Source: Tetracentron sinense | Taxonomy: Eukaryota > Streptophyta > Magnoliopsida > Trochodendrales > Trochodendraceae | NCBI GenBank assembly: GCA_015143295.1 | Contig: CM026557.1 | Coordinates: 25,763,760 to 25,827,759, forward strand | DNA: 64,000 nt | Direction: 5' to 3' | In this document: positions 12,188 through 23,407 of the stretch, one piece after another | Layout of the letters: each line of letters starts with the position of its first letter | Numbering within the stretch: position 1 is the stretch's first letter | The notes under the pieces: generated by a model | What the model was told of the DNA's origin: nothing | What the model saw: only the letters and a program-made list of their open reading frames with translations | The model's database searches: none | Program-made: the position numbers and the translations under genes

Positions 12188-12328
12188 ATGTCGGCAGGTA
12201 CCGAGGATACCCTCAACCCCGAGTCTTGGGTTGAGGGAAAGTATGTAAAGGAGAGAGAGCCTCCTATTCCGAGGCAGTCGCAAGTAGATAGAGACCTCGA
12301 CGTGTGGTCATACTTAGATTACTATTGA
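12188..12328 (+). CDS. LTR small acidic ORF, intact 46 aa
   Basis: ATG TCG GCA GGT opens an uninterrupted 46-codon frame to TGA 12326-12328. It encodes MSAGTED, then PESWVEGKYVKEREPP, then DRDLDVWSYLDYY. Length and register equal those of the copies at 22725 (minus) and 26460 (plus), although the surrounding arrays are unrelated. No known domain is recognised. It could be a small protein, or the last exon of a spliced product, because 'tcggcag' before the GT looks like a 3' splice site. Expression is not shown. Confidence 0.5.
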   Translation: MSAGTEDTLNPESWVEGKYVKEREPPIPRQSQVDRDLDVWSYLDYY

Positions 12329-14738
12329 GGGGAGCGATAGCGGGATCTTGTCTTTTGTATTTTGATACTTTGATAGGTGGGCATGTCCACCTTCACCTTG
12401 ATGTTTGTGTCTGTTCATGTAAACTGGGAAAACAGATTACCTTATATGGAAAAGAAAAAGTTGGTCATGAGCTTCCGTACTCTGATTAATCTCATTATTA
12501 TGTTACAATTATCTTGTTCATTACAGGATGGTTTGATAGGCACCAATAGTCACCTCTAAAGTATCCCTTAACTCCTAGGGGGTATTTTGGGGCGTGACAT
12601 CACCGGTGAAGCAAAACCAATTCGAACCGTCAGAACTCCTTGTAAAGATTTCTTGAAGAAATACTCGAAGCTCGATCCTTATTCTTCGCTATCCCTGCGA
12701 AGCTTTAGAATCTCTACTTGGAATTGAAGAAGCGAGAAGAAGAAGATGGATGTTGGTGTAGACTTTCTATCACCCAAAACTCTAAGGATTCAAAACCCAA
12801 CTTGTTGAACCCTATAAAGCTCACAAAAATCCAAGGGGTATTCCCCTTGGGGCTCACGGTTTGGAGAGAGAATTGAGAGAGAAAGAATTCAATTGGAATG
12901 AAAGCAATAATCACCCCACACGTTTTGGGGTATGGGGTTATTTATAGGATTGGATGAAATCCTAATCCTAATCCTAATCCAATTTAGAAGTTATCCCTTA
13001 GTAATTATTTAATAATAATAACTCTTATTATTAATTAAATAAAAACCTAGTTTATATATAACTACTTTAGTTATATTAATCCTACTAATTTAGGAGTCCT
13101 TTTCAAAAAGGGATTCCTTAATTAAAAGGATTAACCAACAAACAAAATTGGAATCCTAATCCAATTAAGAAAGCATCCAAAGGGGGGGCGTGAACCATAG
13201 GGGGCATGAGCTATAGGGGAGAATTAGACTCCTAGTTGTAATCCAATTACAACTCATCTCCATTAATCTTGCAATCCAAGTATTGGAATTTAATTCCATA
13301 ATTAAAATAGTTATTATTCAATAAGAATTCAATTAACCTAATCCTAATCCAATTAGGAAAGCTAAAGTGGGCACCTCACCCTCGGGTTTTAACCCATGGA
13401 CTTTGGCCCACTATTAAGGTCCATGTTTTATGGGTTTATGGATATGGGTCAAACCCATTTCCCCTTTCATTAGGTTAATTAAATAATTACTAATATAATC
13501 CTCTAATTTAAATTAACAATTAATTTAACCCATAGATTAACTTTTAATCTATTTAATCAATGATTAATATTTAATCATTTAAATAATTGAGTAACACTTA
13601 ATCAATTTATGAGCTTATATTTCTTATGTGAGCATCTCCACAGATTGCTCTGGGACATTCAAACCCTGACTTACCCAATGTTATCCCATTGACCCTAAAC
13701 AGGAATTACATCGGAATTGCAAGTGACATGAGATATCTATGTTGCAATTGAATCCTAGTGTAAGAACATTAATTAATACGGATCCCACCACATGAACTTT
13801 TAAATTCAATTTATCCTACCAATTACATTATCCCTAATGGGCCTTCAAGATTATTTATATTATCCAACTCATAGCCCATTGCACATCAACCGAGTTTCCA
13901 AGACTTCTTATTAAGCCATGAGAAACATTTTCTCATGTAAAACATTTTGATAAAAACATTTTATAAGTAAAATATATTTTAAATAAAATATATTTCAAAC
14001 TTATTTTGTTTCAAAATCACTTGCGCAGGATTTAAGCTTAATTGACTGTCTTACCCAGAACTTGGATAATCTCTCAAATTAATGAGTATAGATTTCTTGT
14101 TTGAAATTCATCATGACTCGAACAGCTTTCTAACTATCCAACTGTCACTGTATCGTATTCCCTAAGGTAGAGAGTACTTTGGTGGAATCAAAACAGTTAG
14201 ATTACTACTCGGTTATAAATGAACTCATCAGATCTAAGGATCATTGAAACCGTTCAATGTGAATGAGAGATAAACTATCCAATAGTATATTTATGCAAGA
14301 GGTCTCTCATTGAATGCAATTAGTCAGTGTACATTTAAGCACCCACATGCTGATGTGTAGTCTCCACTATAATAGTTTGAGATAAAAATACATTTCAACC
14401 ATTGAGAAAATCTTAGCATTATGGTAGCCATATAAGTGAAGTGCCCAGCTTCACCCATAGTTTTGACTGCCGTGCCCCAAAATACCCCCTAGGAGTTAAG
14501 GGATACTTTAGAGGTGACTATTCGTACCTATCAAACCATCCTGTAATGAACAAGGTAACATAATACTATAAAGACCATAATCACAGTGCGGAAGCTAAAT
14601 CATGAGTGTGGAAGCGTGAACCAACTTTTTCTTTTCTTCTATAACTCAAACCTGTATTCCAAGTTTATACAGATAATATATGAAGTCAAAGGTGGACAAA
14701 CCCACCTATCAAAATACAAAAAGAACTATTGAACCCAC

Positions 14739-17511
14739 TGTGAGCGCGGGAATTTCCCTCCACTCACAAAAAGAGAAAGAGTAGATGTATTTACCTTGTG
14801 TGTCCTCACGGGTGTGAAAGGGTTTTAGAGTTGCCACCTATTCATTCAGAAGGGATAAATCCCTCGGGTTTGGATAAGGTCTTGGTCTGTGATTGAGATC
14901 AGGGTAAGGGGTTCGGTTAAGTCCGGGAAAGGTGTTAGGTGCCCCGAGGCTTCCTGTCTTACAACGGTTCCGTACTCCCCGGGTTTAAGCTAAATAAAGT
15001 TAATCTTGATTAGAATGTCGAGGTGTTTAAGTTAACACTAATTCAAGAAAGGAAAAGTTAACTGGGGTCGAACCCGGATTGGGTTGCCTGTGTACTCACA
15101 GGGTGAGATCAGACCGAGCATAGTTCTAGCACGTGAGCTTGTGCCGAGGCTAAGGGTGTGTGTGTGTGCACCAAGGGAAGCTGACATGGACTAGTCCGGT
15201 AGACTAGGGTTTTGGTTGACTGAGGAGGGTCAAGTGCAAGGTTTTTAAGCCTGGTAGGCTTAGAGGGTAGTTTGGTAGACAAGGATGGAGTCCGACCCAG
15301 GTTAGGGTTGCTAACCGAGGTTAGGCTGAACTAACTGTGGTTAGGTTGCTAACCATAGTCAAGGGGAAGTGAGATTTATCCCGGTAGGCTAAGGCGGGGT
15401 CCGATAGGCCGAAGGTAGTCCTGTAGACTTCGTTTTTAGGCTTAGTAGGCCATAAACTAGAGTTAACTGCGATTAGGGTTACTAACCAGAGTTAAGGGGA
15501 TTCTAACTGTGGTTAGGGTTGCTAACCAGTGTTAGGGAGAGTGCCAAAGTCAGTATTATGATCCGATTATATTTTTAGAAATTTTCGTTTAATTTTCCAC
15601 AATTTTGAAGGGTGAAGGGGTGCTTAACCGCGGTTAAATGTTAATCGGAGGGGTATTTAACCGTGGTTAAGGGTCTAGTACAGTCTGAGGTGGGCCCAGG
15701 GGGCTAGGTAGGGCCTAAAGTGGCCTCCTGCCAAGCTTGGGCCCCTGCAAAAGCTCAGAATCAAAACAAGAATAATGTCGATAATTGGATTACTGACATT
15801 ATAAATAGTGTTTTTTTAACTATGGTTTTGCCAAAGTTTACTAGGGTTAAGATGTAACCCAAGGTGAACCAAGGTCAGGGGAGTGAAGAGGATACTCAGG
15901 GAATCTTTTGAGTCTGGTTTGGGCCCCATGGGATGCCTGGAGTGGGCCCCACAAGGCTGCAAAGATGCGATAGTAGAAAGCTCATATTGGCGGTAATTAT
16001 TCTACCACCAATCAAAAACTAGGCCAAAACAGTATTGTCGGTAGAAGGTCTACTGATAGTATGCACAATGTTGGATTTCAGGGATTTAACCATGGTTAGG
16101 CTTAACCCAAGGACCTAGAAGGACCAGGTCTGGTCCAGGGGAGTGAGAGGGATCCAGTTTGGGCCCTGGACATGGACCAAGGCCCACCTAAGTAGGCCAA
16201 ATGAAGTTTAAACAAAGTGTGCCAGGAATAGCGGTACTGAGATTACCGCCATTCCTGGTTTTCTGTGAAACTGGGATGGTGCCCATGGGGGCTATGTACA
16301 GAGGTGTCTAGGGGTTCCCTCATGATTTGAGGGACCCCTAGAGGATCCGTGGTGGTCTGCCAAGCATAGGGAAGAGGTGTATACCCCGTAGGGGTTCACC
16401 ACACCTATGAACAAGGTGGGTGAACACCCTGTTGGGTTTGGGAAGCTAAATAAACACCAACAAAAAAATGAGATGTCCCCTAGAGATGACTAAGGGTTCA
16501 CATGATGGATGGAACAGCAATAAAGAATGGGTAGGGGGCGTCCCTACCCTGTACTCTGCTTCTGCCAGAGTGGGTGTAGCCTGTGCACGGTGGTGGTGCG
16601 CCCTGGTATTGCTACACGAACAAGGGAAAGGTGAGGTAGGTTCAGGAGAGTCCTAGGATCAAGACCAGGGGTCTGGGAGAGGCTGAGGTTCAGACCTTTT
16701 CGCAACAAGGTTTTCCTCTAGGATTTTTACCGACCTTTGAACTGCTGGTGGAGCTTGGGTTTTATAGAAAACTCTAAAGGGTACCTAATAGGGTTTAAGG
16801 AGAAGGGGGAGAAGGGCATTGGACCAAGGGGAGGTCGACTAAGAGACCTGAAGGGAGAGATCGAGGTGAGGGTTGAGTGTGCAGCGGTGTTCGCAGACAG
16901 TAACTCGTAACTTGCATATTGTCGATAGAAGATCTACCGATAATATGAAAACAGGCTAATTTATAATGTCGGTAGACCTTCTACCGACATTATGAGATTT
17001 GCTTTTAAATGGGTTGGGCCCTGCACATATGGGTATGGGGGGTTGTTCTAAGGTTTTTTGGGCCTGGTGGGCTTGAGGTTATGGGGTCAGCCCTATAGGC
17101 CATGGGTTTTAGGGTTTTAAGCCCTGAGGGCTCTAGGGTTATGCTAGGGTCACCTAAGGCTAGGATTTTTGACATGGGCTTGACTTAGGGTGAGTCCTAA
17201 GGTTTAACTAGGGATAGGTCCTAGGGTTTTAACCAGGGTTGAGTCTAGGGTTTAACTAGGGTTTTAACTAGGGATAGGTCCTAGGGTTTTAACTAGGGTT
17301 GAGTCTAGTGTTTACCTAGGGTGTAGCTAGGGTTTAGCTGGGCTTTACCTACGATTAGGGTTTTGGTTCTAGGGTTTTCTAGGGTTTGACTTAGGGTGAG
17401 TCCTAAGGCTAACTAAAGGCTTACCTAGGGTGCAAGGGATTTGGAAGAGAGTAACCATAGTTAAAAGACTTTAACTATGGTTAGATGGGGTGTAAAAATT
17501 GGGTGCTTACA
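14739..17511 (+). mobile_element. Solo Ogre/Tat-like LTR (2773 bp)
   Basis: Starts TGTGAGCGCGG and ends GGGTGCTTACA. Flanks are CCCAC (14734-14738) and CCAAC (17512-17516), a 5-bp duplication with one mismatch. The uninterrupted target is seen in the sister LTR near 22575 ('cccactatgctcaacag'). It contains AACCATGGTTAA-like palindromes, repeated 'ccggtaggc' motifs, six roughly 27-bp palindromes between 15773 and 16993, and a 3' part rich in degenerate 'ctagggtttt' repeats (17080-17420). Assignment to Ogre/Tat rests on LTR length and on a Tat-type gag elsewhere in the window, so the lineage is inferred. Confidence 0.85.
16963..16993. repeat. Perfect 13-bp inverted repeat in Ogre-like LTR
   Basis: ATAATGTCGGTAG, a five-base loop, then CTACCGACATTAT. 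It is the cleanest member of a dispersed family of about 27-bp palindromes in these LTRs; others lie near 15773, 15987, 16033, 16230 and 16918, and on the other strand near 240, 412 and 622. Confidence 0.9.
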
Positions 17512-17521
17512 CCAACAACGC

Positions 17522-17662
17522 TCAACAGTAACCTAAATATGGTCACACGTCGCGATCTCTATCCTCCTGCGACTATATTGGGATAGGAGGCTCTCTCTCC
17601 TCTACATACTCTTCCTCAACCCAAGGCTCAAGGTTGAGGGCTTCCTCAATACCTACCGACAT
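17522..17662 (-). pseudogene. LTR small ORF in element A 3' LTR, decayed
   Basis: Same register and length (141 nt including the stop) as the intact copies. It reads MSVGIEEALNLEPWVEEEYVEE and then has two premature stops: TAG in place of a Gln codon and TGA in place of the Trp codon near the end. The final TGA lies at 17522-17524. The sister copy in the 5' LTR (22585-22725) is intact. Confidence 0.55.
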
Positions 17663-18159
17663 AAAAGTACAGCTGAGTATGGAATACTTAACAAGTACAA
17701 GCTACTAGCTAGCAATAGTAATAACGTACACAATAAAAACAACGAGATATGGTTCATCACATAATTTAAAACGATAATAGCAACACAAGACATTCATAGC
17801 ATAAACAGTAAAGCAATGTAATAGTCTTGACATGTATGAGTGAATGCTAAAACTTGATAAAACTCATGCTTTAAAAGTCATGTCTTGTTCTTGAAAATAG
17901 CCTTTCGTGTTTCCAAAACTTGCTTGTCATGTTTTAAAACTTGTTCTTGTATCATGGGAATCACACATGTCTTTTCTTGTTCTTGTTTAGAATCACTTGT
18001 CTTGCTTGTTCTTGTCATGTTCGTGACTTGTTCTTGACTTGACTTGCTTGTATACTTGTGAGCTAGAGGTTCGTGCCCTTGAAGCGACTTGTCAGGAACG
18101 TATGTTACCTTCAACGAAATATATATATAGAAAAGGGTACACCAACCTCCTTGTCTTGT

Positions 18160-18360
18160 TTTGTGAGCCAGGTAAGACATATCTTGCGATATGCCCTACC
18201 CTTGACATTCATGCTTTGTTTACTTATAAGTCAGGTATGACATATCCTAGGGATATGCCCTACCCTTGACCGGCCCGATGTCCGGCTTTATCAACTTGCT
18301 TGTTTTTCTTGTGAGCCAGGTATGACATATCCTAGGGATATGCCCTACCCTTGACCGATC
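18160..18360 (-). repeat. Hairpin repeats in element A 3' LTR
   Basis: Three units of 'gccaggtatgacatatcc'...'gggatatgccctaccc' separated by 'tgtgagcc' spacers. The core GACATATCCTAGGGATATGCC is an inverted repeat. The same array, slightly diverged, is at 23213-23407 in the 5' LTR. It holds the position occupied by other hairpin minisatellites in other LTR subfamilies. Confidence 0.85.
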
Positions 18361-19362
18361 CAAATTTCGGCTTGATCATGCTTGTTTCGTGAATCACATT
18401 TCTTGTTCTTGTTGTTTTCTTCGATACATATACTTGAAAACCCGATTCATACATGCATGCATGCTTGTGGATGTGATTCGTGAACATATTAATGGCATGG
18501 AAAGATTGAGGATAACATATAGTATTTGAACAATTATAGGCACGTGAGAAATTTAGGAGATTCATGAGCACATCATCATATTTACAAATTCTTGGGAAAA
18601 TATCCCTATCTCAGATCTCATAGATTTGGTTTCACATTTCACACATGCAATAAATGAAACACCTTGCATGCACCATTTTCCTCACTCTCATTCATGTGTT
18701 CTTAGCCTTAGTTTTTCATCTCATTCATTCATTTTATCAAACATATGGCAATCAACATCTTTGAGAGTATTTTATTCATGTTTTCGGTTCAAGGAATTCA
18801 TCAAGCACATAAAGTATGTTCATTATGAGTACATTGCCCTTCCATCATTTTCGTCACACATCATTTATCCCCAATCACACATCATTAATTCATTAGTTCA
18901 TCTTATGCATTTTTAGGTAACCTTAGTTCATTTCAAATTGGAAAACACCAAACCAAAGCATCATCATTTTTCAAACAAAACCTAGGTTACTACTAAGTTA
19001 GTTAGTAAGGGTGTACTAACCTTAAAGATCAAAGCTTAATCTTGAAGAAATCCCTTGATTTAGGAACCCCACTTGGTGTAGAAGATCTACTTGAACAAAT
19101 GCTCCAAGCTTGAAGTGGGGAAGGATCCACAACTTGAAGAATGGAGGAACTCTTGCTTGAGTGAGGAGGATCTAAGCTAGATCTTGGGTTCTTCTTCCTC
19201 CAATCCAACTCCCTTGAAAGAATCTCCAAATCTCCTTGCTCTTCCTTTCTCAATCTCCTCTTAGTCTCTCTAGGTTTAGGGTAAGCCAAAAACCCTCCAA
19301 TTGGAAGCCCTATTTATAGGCAAAGGGTGAAAACCCTCAAAATCATGCTCAAACAGTTGGAT

Positions 19363-19520
19363 TCGCGCATCTGCGAGCATTCGTAGGCTTCCTATGATCG
19401 ATCGTAGGTTTTCCAGTGGGTTTACAGTATTTTTTGGACCTTACAATCGATTGTAGCAACTCTACGATTGTTCGTAGTGCCGCTACGATCGTTCGTGGGT
19501 CGTTTACAAACGATCGTACC
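19363..19520 (-). repeat. TACGATCGTTCGTAG palindrome array in element A 3' LTR
   Basis: At least six near-palindromic motifs of the type (C)TACGAT(C/T)GTTCGTAG, for example at 19397, 19444, 19466 and 19485, lie about 45 bp from a TATAAATA box at 19311-19320 (minus strand). The 5' LTR has the matching array at 27386-27543. Confidence 0.8.
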
Positions 19521-20503
19521 TGGGACAAAAAGTTTCTAGGTTTTTTGCACTTTCGTATTTCGGCCATAACTTTTGACTCGCTATTCAGATTTTAACGATT
19601 CAATTTGCGTTGGATTCTTCCTTCAAAGAGGAAAAACTTTGATGTTTTGAAAAATTCTAATTTTTCTTTATTCATAGACCAAAATGACCCTAAAGCTGAC
19701 TGGTCTGCAAATGGACTTCGACAGTCAAGATTTGCAGCAGACCCGATTTCAGAAATCGGATGTTTGACTTAACTCCAACTCAAAATCCGGAAAAGTGATC
19801 AACATGTACCTCGAATAGGGTTTAAATACCTTTCCAAAGATTCAAGAATCACTAGATTCTGATAAGCAGTGAGAAAACTATGCCCCCCTAAAGTGAAGGG
19901 TATGCGAAGACCTTTTTCTTCTTTTCAACTTCGATTATATTTTGATCACTTAGAGTGTTTCACACTCTTGTTTTAACATCCTTAAGCTATTCATAAAGGT
20001 CCTTAGGACCCTAACATAAGTTCTAACACATCCATGGAACAAAAACCCCATGAACACTAAGATCCATGTCGCCTTGACACCATAACGCTTAGGGTATTTC
20101 ATATCCCATTTACCTTGAATCCAACCCCTATTCCATTCTCATAACTCACGGCCCTAGGTTCTTAAACCAAACCAAGGTAACCCTTTAGGCACATCACATA
20201 TGCATGGGAGGCCCCGGCCGCTACAAAATCCCTTAATTTGATACTATTCATAGCACTATTCACTTAACGGTTAGAGTATGTTTTTATACTCTTTGCATGT
20301 TTCCCAAAACACCATACACCCCTTGATTCATGCACTAAACTCACATCACACTCAGGCCACGAGGAAACCCTCACTCTCATTAACCAAACCCAACTTATAA
20401 TAAAGGCCTTTGGCCCTTCCAATACTAATGCCCTCAGCACTATTCACTCACATGAACAGTGCTTGTACATGAACAGTGTTTGTAGAAAATCCGGGGCTCT
20501 ACA

Positions 20504-20520
20504 TCCTCCGCCCTTATAGA
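20504..20520 (-). promoter_or_regulatory. Element A polypurine tract
   Basis: The minus strand reads TATAAGGGCGGAGGA directly before the 3' LTR start TGTAGAGCCCCGG. It resembles the intact tract of element B (TAAGGGGGGAGGGA at 38465-38478). This is the plus-strand priming site. Confidence 0.75.
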
Positions 20521-20829
20521 AATGTCATCCTCGAAATTTTGACTTTTGTGAACAAGTGAGGATACTTTCCCACACTTCATTTAGGTCGGACGAGCCTTCG
20601 TACCTAGTAATACTAAACACGTCCACCAGAAATTTAAATCCCACGCTAACCAATCCCCTAGCTAGGCACACGTTACACCCAACTAAATCAACAATGTATT
20701 GTAGTACACATAGAATATACATAGCATGTTCATACACATATATAAACATACATCACATACTATTGACAATTTATAGACCACAACTTGAATTGAGCGTTCC
20801 CTGCACGACATCGTCAGATGCACGTGCGT

Positions 20830-22011
20830 CCTGTTCTGACAAGGCGAAGACTCGACCCTGAGTATTCTAGCGAGGCGGCCATGTAAACTGTGAGGGCCTC
20901 GATGCCTTTGAAGGGCTCTGCTGGGAGAACTGCCTAATCAGGGGCCTACTCCCCTGAGACTGAGATGGCCTCTGTTAGTAGGGACAATCTCTAATTGTGT
21001 GGCCCTGGTCACGACAATGAAAACACCCACCGAAAATCTTCCTACACTCTCCGGCCACATGCCTCCTACCACAAAGAGTGTAGATGTCATACGAGTAAGT
21101 GAAGAGAAGGGAGCATATCCCATAGCCTGAGGTAGCGCAGGGCGAGGTGCCTGAGTGGTAGTCGGGTGTGAAACCGGTGGAGCAAATGAACGAGGAGCCT
21201 GTGGTGTAGAATACAGCCTCTGTGACTGTGCTAGCCCTGAAGGCTGGTATGGTGTAGTCATAACTCTCTTCAATGCTGAGGCACTAGACTAGCCTCTCTC
21301 CATTCCCCTTCTCTTGAGGAATTCCTCAGAATTAGACTCGGCTAGCTAGGCCTTTTCCACCACTTCAACATATTTCTCATGCCTAAACATTGAGACTCTG
21401 TCCTTGAGGTAGGCCTTCAACCCCCTCTCGAATTTTTGGGCCTTCATCGCCTCGGTAGCTATCATGTGAGGAGCAAATTTTGATAGCTACAAAAACTTAG
21501 CCTCATAAGCGACTACTGACAAGTTACCTTGCTCCAAGGTAATGAACTCGATCTCCTTTTCTTTCATCCCGATGAGGAAGTACTTCTTGTAAAAGACGTC
21601 TAAGAAATCTCCCCATGTCCATTCTTGGCCTTGCCGGGTCAACTCACTGGTCCTAAGTGTGGACCTCCACCAATGGTCGGCCTCGCCTTCAAGCATAAAG
21701 GCGGCCCAAGTGACCCTCTCTGCCTCAATTGGTGTCAATACAGAGAAGATCTTTTCAAGTTGCTGGATCCATCCCACAAAATGTTGGAGGCCTCATCCTC
21801 TGAAAAGCCTCTATTTCGTCTTGTGTTCGATTGGGGGGAGCAGTTAAAAGTACGGCATTAAGAGGAGTAGCTGGTTGCCTCGCCGCTAGCATAGCCAAAG
21901 TCTCGGCTATTGATTCAAAAGCTTGGGAGAAATCGATTGTTCATCCCCCGATGGAGCATCACCCACATTGCCCCTCGTGTTGTATCCGCGACCCCGAGTA
22001 TTGCGTCTCAT
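20830..22011 (-). pseudogene. Element A gag (decayed)
   Basis: The ATG at 22011 gives MRRNTRGRGYNTRG, matching the gag start of element B at 33757 (MRRGIRGRGYHTRR). The capsid-like region is open at 21777-21487 (WIQQLEKIFSVLTPIEAERVTWAAFMLEGEADHWWR, then YEAKFL). A proline-rich tail follows at 21273-20938 with a frame shift. The last recognisable gag residues are DARASDDVVQG near 20800, as in element B. Stops near 21960 and 21480 and frame changes disable it. No pol follows, because the next part is deleted. Confidence 0.85.
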
Positions 22012-22289
22012 GATTAGATCCTGAAATGACAATACACATGAGTCTAACTTGGATACGCATTTAGTAACAATTTCAAGACTCACTCAATGCATATTCACTA
22101 AGCTTAGAATAATTTCATAACATACAATCCGTGTCCCTAGCATAAGACTCTAAGTTCGGTTGAAGTTCAACCTATTTTGACTAAGACTAACTCGTTATTA
22201 CATACTTGGAATACGACTCTTTCGTATGACCCTAATGCCTTGTTCAATCATGGTACAAGTACTAAGTGACCCTAGGGACTCTAATGCCT

Positions 22290-22306
22290 AAAGCTCTGAC
22301 AACACT
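22290..22306 (-). promoter_or_regulatory. Element A primer-binding site (degenerate)
   Basis: The minus strand reads TGTTGTCAGAGC just inside the 5' LTR end at 22309, a two-base variant of TGGTATCAGAGC (tRNA-iMet). It supports the LTR boundary. Confidence 0.6.
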
Positions 22307-22584
22307 TCTGTCATGCCCTAAAATACCCTCTAGGAGTTAAGGGATACTTTAGAGGTGACTATTCATACCTGTCAAACTATCCTGTAATGAACAAGGTAAC
22401 ATAATACCATAAAAACCAAAATCAGAGTGCGGAAGCTAAATCATGAGTGTGGAAGCATGAACTAACTTTTTCTTTTCTTCTATAACTCAAACCCGTATTC
22501 CAAGTTCATACACATAACATATCAAGTCAAAGGTGGACATGCCCACCTATCAAAATACAAAAAGAACTATTGAGCCCACTATGC

Positions 22585-22725
22585 TCAACAGTAATCTAAA
22601 TATGGCCACATGTCACGATCTCTATCCTCTTGCGACTGTATTGGGATAGGAGGTACTCTCTCCTCTACATACTCTTCCTCAACCCAAGGCTCATGGTTGA
22701 GGGCTTCCTTAATACCTGCCGACAT
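22585..22725 (-). CDS. LTR small acidic ORF, intact 46 aa
   Basis: Starts at the ATG at 22725 in the invariant ATGTCGGCAGGT context and ends with TGA at 22585. It encodes MSAGIKEALN, EPWVEEEYVEERVPP, DRDRDMWPYLDYC. Upstream codons in this frame are also open, so longer products cannot be excluded; the conserved block starts at this ATG. The register matches copies at 12188 and 26460. Function is unknown and there is no recognised domain. Confidence 0.5.
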   Translation of the reverse strand: MSAGIKEALNHEPWVEEEYVEERVPPIPIQSQEDRDRDMWPYLDYC

Positions 22726-23212
22726 AAAAGTACGGCTGAGTATGGAATACTCAGCAAGTATTCTACTAGCTAACAATAGTAATAACATACACAATAGAAA
22801 CAACGAGATATGGTTCATCACATAATTTAAAGTGATAATAGCAACACAAGACATTCATAGCATAAACAGTAAAGCAATGTAATAGTCTTGACATACATGA
22901 GTGAATGCTAAAACCCGATAAAACTCATGCTTTAAAAGTCATGTCTTTTTCTTGAAAATAGCCTTTCGTGTTTCCAAAACTTGCTTGTCATGTTTTAAAA
23001 CTTGTTCTTATATCATGGGAATCACACATGTCTTGTCTTGTTCTTGTTTAGAATAACTTGTCTTGCTAGTTCTTGCATGTTCGTGACTTGACTTGCTTGT
23101 ATACTTGTGAGCCAGAAGTTAGTGCCTATGAAGCGACTTGTGAGCCGGGAACGTATGTTCCCTTCAACGAAATATATATATAGAAAAGTGTACACCAACC
23201 TCCTTGTCTTGT

Positions 23213-23407
23213 TTTCTTGTGAGCCAGGTATGACATATCTTGTGATATGCCCTACCCTTGAAATTCATGCTTTTTTACTTATGAGTCAAGTATGGCATAT
23301 CCTAGGGATATGCCCTATCCTTGACCGACCCGATGTCCGGCTTTATCAACTTGCTTGTTTTTCTTTGAGCCAGGTATAACATATCCTAGGGATATGCCCT
23401 ACCCTTG
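23213..23407 (-). repeat. Hairpin repeats in element A 5' LTR
   Basis: Three units matching the 18160-18360 array, with the core 'catatcctagggatatgcc'. One unit is changed in the loop ('atcttgtgatat'). The unit number is the same in both LTRs, so the array was present before insertion. Confidence 0.85.

Larger units (their letters stand above)
9281..12599 (+). mobile_element. Solo Ty3/gypsy LTR (3319 bp), TSD TCACC
   Basis: Starts TGTAGCGCCC and ends GGGGCGTGACA. Perfect TCACC duplications lie at 9276-9280 and 12600-12604, and the copia LTR reads through when the insert is removed. It has a CTCGAG-type palindrome array (10090-10197), a TATA-like 'ttatatac' at 10239, a seven-unit minisatellite (11401-11790), a stem-loop near 12157 and an intact 46-codon ORF (12188). 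It is a different subfamily from the LTR at 1920. Confidence 0.95.
14468..20503 (-). repeat. Element A 3' LTR (3258 bp net)
   Basis: On the plus strand it begins TGCCGTGCCCC (decayed TGTCGTGCCCC) and ends CCGGGGCTCTACA. It is interrupted by an Ogre-like solo LTR at 14739-17511. It contains the decayed small ORF (17522-17662), hairpin repeats (18160-18360), a TATAAATA box on the minus strand at 19311-19320, and a TACGATCGTTCGTAG-type array (19363-19520). Confidence 0.9.

Noticed and set aside
17080-17420. Telomere-like 'ctagggtttt' repeats
   Set aside because: Units are irregular and degenerate, and they lie inside an Ogre-like LTR bounded by a target duplication, so not a telomere or interstitial telomere tract.
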